Shown here: piece after piece, positions 63,101-64,000 of the stretch
Numbering within the stretch: position 1 is the first letter of the stretch
Layout of the letters: every line of letters starts with the position of its first letter
NCBI GenBank assembly: GCA_029012445.1
Contig: JAQXMC010000007.1
Span: forward strand, 62,001-126,000
DNA: 64,000 nucleotides
Source of the DNA: Oscillospiraceae bacterium
Lineage (GTDB): Bacteria; Bacillota; Clostridia; Oscillospirales; Acutalibacteraceae
Direction: 5' to 3'
Position numbers and translations under genes: made by a program
The notes under the pieces: model-generated
Database searches by the model: none
What the model was told of the DNA's origin: nothing
The model's input: the letters and a program-made list of their open reading frames with translations, nothing else

Positions 63101-64000
63101 GAGTTGTTGGTGCCTCTGACCTTGGTATACTTATTGGTTGCGTCTGCTGCGAGAATTGACTTTGTCTTGTCGCCGGTCGTTGCTGCGAGAGTCTTGAAGA
63201 GGTTGTCGCCGAGCTCGAGACCCAAGGTTTCGGGAATGAGACCCTTGATGAGCTTCTCGAGACCTTCCGCCGTCACATACTGACCGAGGAACTCGTTGAT
63301 CGACTCATAGCTCGTGCCGTCTTCCTTCTTACCAAGGAGATCAACGACAGAGAACAGAGGCTCGATAGCTTCGAGTATCGGATCAATGAATGTCAGAGCA
63401 TTATCGACCGCGGTCATAAGACCGTCGCTGTAAATGAAGTAGGTCAGACCCGGAACGATCGAAAGTATGGATTCGATCGGATCGCTTTCTATCTTGCCGA
63501 GAGCGTGGTATACGATACCGAACAGTTCGTCGACAAGCTTATCTGTTGTTATCTCGCTCTCTGAGGCGAAGGTGTAATCGTCGAAGAGGCTGATGTGTGA
63601 GAACAGCGGAACGAGAACATCTCTCCAAAGGTGAGCGCCCTTGAGCTCGATAAGCGAGTAGTTGAGGTCTTCATCATCGGGCACACCTGTGAGGTTGCCG
63701 TCGTTATCGACCGTGTCGTTCTTCCAGGGAGCGTCTTTGAATTCGACTATCTTGAGCGATTCGCCCTTGAACAGGAAGTCAACAACAGCTCCGAGAGGAC
63801 TGAGAATTTCTTTGATAAGGCTGATGAAGCTATCCTTGTCGTTTGCCCATTCGACACCCGAAAGGTCAAGGTAGGTCTTGGTGACCGCTTCACCGTTATC
63901 GTTTGTCTTCTGAGTGAGAGTTGCATCTTCGGGAACAACCGCTTCTTCCTTAGCGCCGAGGCTGCCGTAGTACTTGCCGTCAAGCTCATAAAGCGTTACT
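45181..64000 (-). CDS. Giant repeat protein, at least 6,272 residues, N-terminus beyond the window
   Basis: One frame runs leftward from the right edge to the TAA at 45183-45181. An apparent GTG start at 63684 is not real: the frame stays open to 64000 with matching repeat sequence. The chain consists of about twelve diverged modules of roughly 480-600 residues. In each, N to C: LYTDDLATTLVNALV helix; I-x-L-D-x-S segment; T-T-W-x-E-V; D-x-x-S-F-I-x-L-I-C-E-L-L-x-P; GYNYALIPLFEALGI; LVANLANFIAxDGLTxLVxNLIAPINxLL; a GVxLDLSxxTLExLI piece; ADTLVxLLxxVLTxENVxAIL; and YGLVDVLVALL. It is hydrophobic-helical, acidic, Cys-poor, and has no catalytic motif I recognise. The end differs: a short segment with three Cys and a basic amphipathic helix FQKIIKAIKDFFAKLKKLF. 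Probably an exported surface filament or adhesin; signal peptide not visible. Function unknown. Confidence 0.85.
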   Translation of the reverse strand, partial: VTLYELDGKYYGSLGAKEEAVVPEDATLTQKTNDNGEAVTKTYLDLSGVEWANDKDSFISLIKEILSPLGAVVDFLFKGESLKIVEFKDAPWKNDTVDNDGNLTGVPDDEDLNYSLIELKGAHLWRDVLVPLFSHISLFDDYTFASESEITTDKLVDELFGIVYHALGKIESDPIESILSIVPGLTYFIYSDGLMTAVDNALTFIDPILEAIEPLFSVVDLLGKKEDGTSYESINEFLGQYVTAEGLEKLIKGLIPETLGLELGDNLFKTLAATTGDKTKSILAADATNKYTKVRGTNNSILRGILEFALTDGVIGKLLKIDTSAMKPLEGIVTADLPTIVDDIIGGLTAEDAPQGVLDVLVKLLNAYKVGYTVLEGTAPTKQNIDYGTELKSSKEGVETLVSGLDSIVAQLFSKGIVAELTKNSATPITEASVAELISNKLYTNDLATTLVNALVGALSGLDKETVDEETGETTTAMDSVTKILKLVAKISNINIESLAPSIYDGTTYISKVTAGCATWTEVAAKFTKTDDKLDTLDFGVSSAADLSALIYELVKPFENVLNIVLFGGKVEILAAEDCNGVAVTFGNMYNYAILPLLEAVGVDAPAYEAGTTTIKTVIDAVFSFVDKVAAAPVASVLSIVDELAYFISINGLTTVVNNLVSPVLELLTAAKIIAPVAINIDLTKLDFETLFAKEPDIPVDPSTKPVPAAVIEIKTDKANAGLHIDLSETVIETLIANLTQAFLGASLNIDFSAIAAKGFKTVKASKVSTAETAYDISDASKTWAPIVEADAADTLVALVSELLTGENVKAILNSDLINNLDLSGLGEFEPVVNAVLDYLKTDAGDKVGYGLVDVLVALFTGADINLEIVDQKLYNAVAAIPYESADFSSTRDQVNNLITTIDTFIKKLLASDLVKSLNIEMLDGKTTIKELIDSLLFDENETIANSLVYAIVSAFAGMETLPEGAAADAKTTMETLKPVFEQIEKITGIRISLDVSEWATGTGAVAALIGDSTTWTEVKAKLDACEVLDETGKVTGHNYAFGATDSAKLVDLICELTAPFNGLIDLLMDGDSLTAFKDGDFNGVTVKFGHAYNYALLPILEGLGISAESAAQAKTTGYVRSILTSVFNFLYNDVCEAPVATVLNVLGNLVNFIASNGLEVAVLNLVEPINALLKIIAEIVPVSAAVDLGKLDITALTKKDGEESAKIYEISEDGKTIKVLGETVVVTLCDSTKDAGLTLNADAASLKALIKSLTKELVGSEITVDFEQLAAYAINGADRTDSKVAVAENDKAHNGTTPVKSLGIYDVNKADFFVDLLRQALTPELINAILEKVNPTIEAIDSDLVYGIVTNVTDYLKGLANEELNKTVYGLIDLLVALTIDYSLTTLKYVDQKLSGDNDDVTTKYGIESTEADVNTMIEKISALLPQVLPLLGIEGSVADLVTKMIYSDNVANALVPAIVKAFAGLEHLEYTALYTYTDGDTTKTLYVKDGKYYTDAACTTDSGLTELPEGAVAGELKTTLDTITEIFGYVKEAAGLDLSLNVSAYKTGSGALATLVDGCDSWTAVKAKLDGYAYDKYVYTNEAGAEVTVYSKDGATFYANVEDILSGKAADVGAAVPALALDADGNKQTTYAYGFGVNNQASFIDLICEIAAPFKPLVITLFNGDSLRVFDDKDDETAYKGLGLTLGHAYNYVIVPLFEALGMTNIPTADDINSSYGNDYVRAILTTALNYVDTVLNGDLIAGAMNIIGNLADFIANNGLNVLVLNLIAPINELLVKIDKIIPISIAINAENLDIDKLLDGSGVKVSYDRGTRTIHILGDAIVVYLAQEYADKELSAGVNLSAGVNLALTAANLETIITKVVAKVAANLGLDLSTLSFTAIAQEFLSNAEYTGTKMTKTADDKAINNGTGAVVGTYKGNVARTLIEVLDEVVTGKNVNAILDMVNLDEMLKNLDPAIKSLIEDVLDYLTAGTVKLGAGLVDVIATFFSDDYIVNLEFIDQKLTANSTVKYEQADNKTGLKSSNADVNKMIETLDSIIVPLLRTFGVIGETDTLASLVGNMLYTDDLATTLVNAIVDAFAKMEAEEVETTDEDGNTVMSNKLAETNKTLKKIGDIIGVEISLDISKFASLIALVAPEATTWAEVRNAMVPKTVTVEGDGESESVTYNVLTGTYTDAEGAEATVTVYENGGKLYELSNKEYVESNKSFTKTENVMIYALGMDKAKFIDLVDAIAAPFAGIINKLFLNDQKISAFTDETYTDGIISLKLGSAYNYVLTPLFEALGITDITIPDGADTSVVRALLTTVLNYADLILSDGHTLEHVFDIIGNLANFIANDGLTVLVNNLVAPINDLLKKIDNVLPIAATVDLKTLDIAGLINNSGSEGESKSMFAYEDGAMTILDGVVKVYAGSNAKANDLHGIDIDLSDEVLETLISKVVSDVLPSALGIKLGVDLDFSALAEEALAGATHTASKMTVAEADKAHNNTESRESLGVYNVNAGNVLVSLLKMVLTSENVQAILNMKQIKDMLDPIIAKAETGDLVGGIVKDVVDYLKINVQDTLVYGLVDLLVYLVAQHYVSFEVIKNTKVTGKTDVTYPSGIDHDKVDQALTVLSTILKNALPALNIDLTSLVSDNLYTGKMLNTVVGGLIGALAGMEQPAEDGGKTTMENVTEILKTVKDITGLDIKLEPQMYADSTQYPLMSQIVGAFTNWSDISVSEEIFNAMFTTYKDEYTAKQLFVEVIRELLLPFDSVLELLLDGGAVKVSGEYGKKLSVYNAINVYFGSGYNYAVIPLLEGLGIEELYTQDEYREYSRTRGHVEYILNAVLGYVDNVLGGDLVAGALKLVANLAYLIANDGLTAIIQNLIAPINTILEAVDSIIPLAVFVNLGAIEFKNEVPEGSTDGKKQFGIDSDSLKNVLQLYIAKDHEGIPAGVSLDLSSEALQKIVNKLLTALDLGLTINLDFADLAKKSLGTIADSKVDTKWDNAISEGDKSLGVITPDKADTFIALLQTILTSDNVKAILKLLPFDIHDKINEIADLKQEVRDVLNDAVDRAVDDPMNLIVVVVKLLIGDYDFDATQFVLKYVGDADSGLYTGDFSDADIEKIDQLIIKLVPTLLDLIVKDDSAQLLKDIKSAVANKAEDENSLEAIVNFLFGEYAFKNETVDTIIGMLVPMLASLETKQNADSKSVIEIIKSAIGVDLEPTTWKSAGKLGEFIGEATNWTEIRDNAAYFTAAPNAEDETKTDYTFNGYDWGVTDADSFIAVLVDLLKPLSSVLDFVLLDSKLSVFGDADNKGLEIPGLGLYTNVLELLADALGIKVTVGENADSVDYIEAFVKGILDFVLNDVCSSPFKAILTLVGNLSFFIANNGLNALLDNVLGIVNGLLDLISSIIPETDVNKLLRALTADAVAKNTMLVSLFGEDGIDLDDFKTLLGSKDDHGAGLVQLINSFINNIELKDQDGNVTATLDFSKALKDTFFLDIAKAVIDEVEPANETLSAADVFVTPITEHNVKTVQVLYKILTTVLSEDVVSEIAKLTKPDDSGNNTAADILNSLAENENAEAGVLNIIKMLLTKYLVKYDIISAEDIAKITPSYENFGINTEGFSGADENEKAKAATNAAIDKLDTLVGKIFESGLLKDVLKSDATTLRAFVAELLYTDDIAKTLVGLLVPMLASLETAEEGKTSMMDTITDILDKYVAEFIDFNGADLKLSLKPTAWAGTGAFGSFIGDATTWTQVRDAHFTVEQKDGKDVYTLNEGTTFGVHDKDSLISFICELLKPLDVVFELLLDGGVLAYNGTAAAKTDRITDAFGKSISAFEDINLYFGSGYNYALIPLFEALGITDIPTQAEYTASAATDGHLKSILNTLLTFVDSVLDKPVESVLSLVANLANFIRADGLTKFVSNLIAPINTILKAIDEVLPIAILVDITQIGVNDNKDVLKLFIGKKHEGLDAGLTVDLSETAIKTLVNSLIPEDMGLKIDLNFTRLAATAMGTGAATESKVDVRYDESVGDKKALGVISSDSADTLVGILQMIATPENVDALLKYFNVDFNKLLGDKFPELIPVVENALDNTDALIGIIVNLLNGNYDVNGVDMIWYFLGEETYEYTGKYDDWSGLTDKTLKKLDTIIVNLVPSILPMLGDKVSALGVKGDEENLTQVVDNILNAKVFNDDMMNTIFSALVPVLAGLDAKTIEMISTLVGIDLAPQTFAKGGGKLAAYIGDAKTWADVQAKGTTVDYAEYTYTDAETVKTAYKVGDKFYDSVADSFDAGKALDETKFTFTRKAETTVANDKTYYAYTYTVTDADGKNVTTTVYKLDNEGAFLTVNDANEYVEATIPTGTTPEQKFVTGSKFFTEHEWNINSQDDFIGVFRELLTPLESVLGFILKGNKLEVLESVSLKGVQGFKYIIVPLAKALGLTLTATEESSCADMIIDLVESLLGYVRNDVCKAPLHSVLNILGNLVYFIANNGVNNIVTNVLALVEGILSLVSGIIDEPTVDTLLQSLTKDVEAVQKIFADGISIDAIKNIAGDRGDKLIEILNKVLAGIVITVKGKDGEADKEIPLAVTLSDTFFLDYSQYAVDVTTWHNTDSALGDSKVKFTTVADKWQIDAPSSLMFILKTVLSRDIIEVIAQLVGVKSTPETSTEELIAKIFTNIENSADNGNAQDVLLDVIIGLFEGYSVSYVPVAGKYINVTGDHFTTHTGCELQGREDEIDSLVAKLDSMVGKAIPKVLPMLEDTVNNMEDGELKTLLKNIISDKSLDSLPKIVNYLLNNFVYTKSIASTVIGLLVDTLGNGSELSVTLGKVLPILKSVLGMDLTPNAFTKTNGALAKFLKSAGVNADSTWADVYKFCSDNGYVAQQTETAEDGTVTTKNVLTIPASAISMTENEAGFKALITDVATPLSMLIEFLFLGKSIKLLDYEVEGEDYTSGITLTGVEGYDQALIPLFDALGLYDATDSSGNLLIKSAAELKADGTNGAEFLNYVIDVVLYFVNDLAQAPLTVILSKLAGILYFLVSDNVYRIASNLVSFVDGILALTDGLTGEQLRLDDVIAMLTKDFSLSSLKLDGILKILDGEKLLNGKLAANGIDSAMLEKLVGECGAWATVPSKRSDATTKLYDASGKLTAYDTVEYGKIKTIVGSPAKTLMAILDTVCSDEVLSMLGDMLIKNTEESASADEIVKALLDNLSDDKAVDYVAEILLKLFTKYLVKYRLVGGTAIAKVEPNYTESFTKEKMETLINKVKEALKKALDSGVSLENIIYGFLDVSTLPNTVLEMIVPMLAENDEMLNTVSKYVKEFTNLDLDLTVANFKALAVKYTGSDSAFADFLGSYTTWADLLAGRFEKVETTDEETGETKTTYKSTYTWGTVVDLDTLVPVIVDMLRPLDDVLKFLLMGGAVREDFYLDQSKHSKYDITVLDEAALMGGDGYNYAILPLLEAFGLNDLKTQAEYEAYSIANGSSLDYILKTLVGFVTGLLKSEDFLSDLIGIIANLAYFIASDGLDVVVANLIAPLNEIILAVSKVFPVAVKVDLTQIGVENGKVADIKLGTASAEEAGINIDLTAETLEKLIANLLAGTSMNITINFTDIACNTVKMTDDGKIVYNTNASKLDTKYDEFSGSQYTRITGDAADTIMYVLDIIGQGSIDLGNIDIGAIIDAVINLLANKHEYTPIQNRKINPNGERIGTDYSSYISKANANIIIENFDSMIANILQTAGVGDLKSLISNMLATNENINKILNLVVGLLSDNSELISKIPGILDTVAGVLGEENVNISTEEYGFLSLKSEDGTGFYDKLLAVSKAEGNATADVNYKQGDVTFANALKILGAASTWQDLNNTSFNGCDWGFKDGDLHGFLQTVVQLLTPLNGLLGLLLYGDPNETILNAFDIVTISGGPGYDFAIIPLLEALSIDNVPTADQYKAMIAGKAGTTTMIGGVAFENGPMAVLGTTVTLLEKFINDVCSKPTTLLDAIPNFAYFLSNDGMSIVYQNLISPVYGIVCAVNAILNTGIPTRIELENMLHDIDLGTWVLWSWIQLKIPVIDWLKLARLGAASVTEKRTSRSKDAWSYSNPTLPLYETDPYIEQYIGGKYVKVSDPGVTKSTQTYIVADKADVLVTVLRWVLNIFDNEDNINALTDWVAGLFRLEAGGKEIVKFGIEKMMEYARALKTTDAIIGAFFSAFVTFVSITNEVAGEYNKVKQILNDIFSELAKCDSDCWYANVADAMQAITGCWKQTVGTDSDYHEAQEETKETLNWFQKIIKAIKDFFAKLKKLFTGK
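45900..63700 (-). repeat. Twelve diverged protein-level modules inside the giant gene
   Basis: Counting the 'NLxxFIAxxGL' landmark, copies lie near 46,070, 47,510, 48,960, 50,600, 52,325, 53,905, 55,440, 56,995, 58,720, 60,530, 62,055 and 63,430, so spacing is 1.4-1.8 kb. The landmark 'YNYALIPLxEALGI' occurs 190-230 bases further right of each. The modules are well diverged in DNA, so the array is old, not freshly amplified. The two end copies (46 kb and 63.4 kb) are the most divergent. Confidence 0.8.
58453..58488 (-). repeat. Exact 18-base tandem duplication inside the giant gene
   Basis: AAGGTTGACGCCTGCCGA occurs twice in a row (58453-58470, 58471-58488), adding six residues (SAGVNL twice) without breaking the frame. 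A recent slippage event in an otherwise diverged array. Confidence 0.85.

Noticed and set aside
63682..63684. GTG start of the giant gene
   Set aside because: The same frame continues upstream to the window edge with matching repeat-type protein and no stop, and no ribosome site precedes the GTG.
45181..64000. NRPS/PKS, RTX toxin or contact-dependent toxin as identity of the giant gene
   Set aside because: None of the expected motifs (carrier-protein serines, adenylation or ketosynthase cores, glycine-rich calcium repeats, toxin end domain) are visible in the chain.

Overview
The window looks like a chromosomal segment of an anaerobic, gut-type Clostridia bacterium, most likely Oscillospiraceae/Ruminococcaceae. 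The evidence is Firmicutes-type sigma-A promoters and AGGAGG ribosome sites, frequent GTG/TTG starts, split 'MurF with membrane anchor' and paired M16 peptidase genes, an EFR1-type flavodoxin/ferredoxin, DUF4474 and DUF523 proteins, and several exported proteins of the kind common in ruminococci. This assignment is inference from gene content; no 16S gene is present.

Region by region: 1-7.8 kb is leftward: an exported protein cut by the edge, a PHP phosphoesterase/hypothetical/DUF523 operon, an MTA/SAH nucleosidase with its own operator-like promoter, and a six-gene operon tsaE-tsaB-rpiB-hydrolase-VanZ-MFS. At 7.87-8.13 kb lie three 98-bp tandem repeats, each carrying a hairpin, followed by a rodA/ftsW-type gene. 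9.5-11.4 kb has two surface/exported proteins. 11.6-14.5 kb is the methionine transporter metQ-metN-metI, read leftward behind a 31-codon methionine-rich leader peptide and a terminator: the layout of a translation-controlled attenuator. 14.7-16.3 kb is a secreted ceramidase-like protein; 16.4-16.6 kb a lone 5S rRNA with its own promoter and terminator; then a sirtuin. 17.7-21.2 kb is a rightward cell-wall operon (hydrolase-murF-ddl). 21.4-27.7 kb is leftward: regulator, ftsE-ftsX-M23 hydrolase/activator, an S41 protease homologue without its catalytic Ser and Lys, and a GDPD. 28.4-33.6 kb is rightward: two M16 peptidases, lgt, folD, a PspC protein, then tRNA-Met and tRNA-Trp.

33.9-34.95 kb is an AT-rich patch next to tRNA-Trp with tiny, broken genes and is probably the scar of a mobile element. 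35-39.7 kb holds an ArsC/Spx-like protein, a MerR/TipA-type regulator split by an in-frame TAG, an EFR1 ferredoxin with a small alarmone synthetase, two tRNA-Ser, a TetR regulator and a small XRE regulator. 39.7-44.6 kb is a leftward set rluA-type gene, pncB, cofactor-independent PGM and glyA, with a promoter and a possible structured RNA upstream.

From 45.18 kb to the right edge (18.8 kb) runs one leftward reading frame without a stop: at least 6,272 residues of about twelve diverged, roughly 480-600-residue helical modules, with small YTD...VY..DGK.Y insertions in some. Its N-terminus is outside the window. The two points I consider most worth following are this giant repeat protein and the methionine leader-peptide attenuator.
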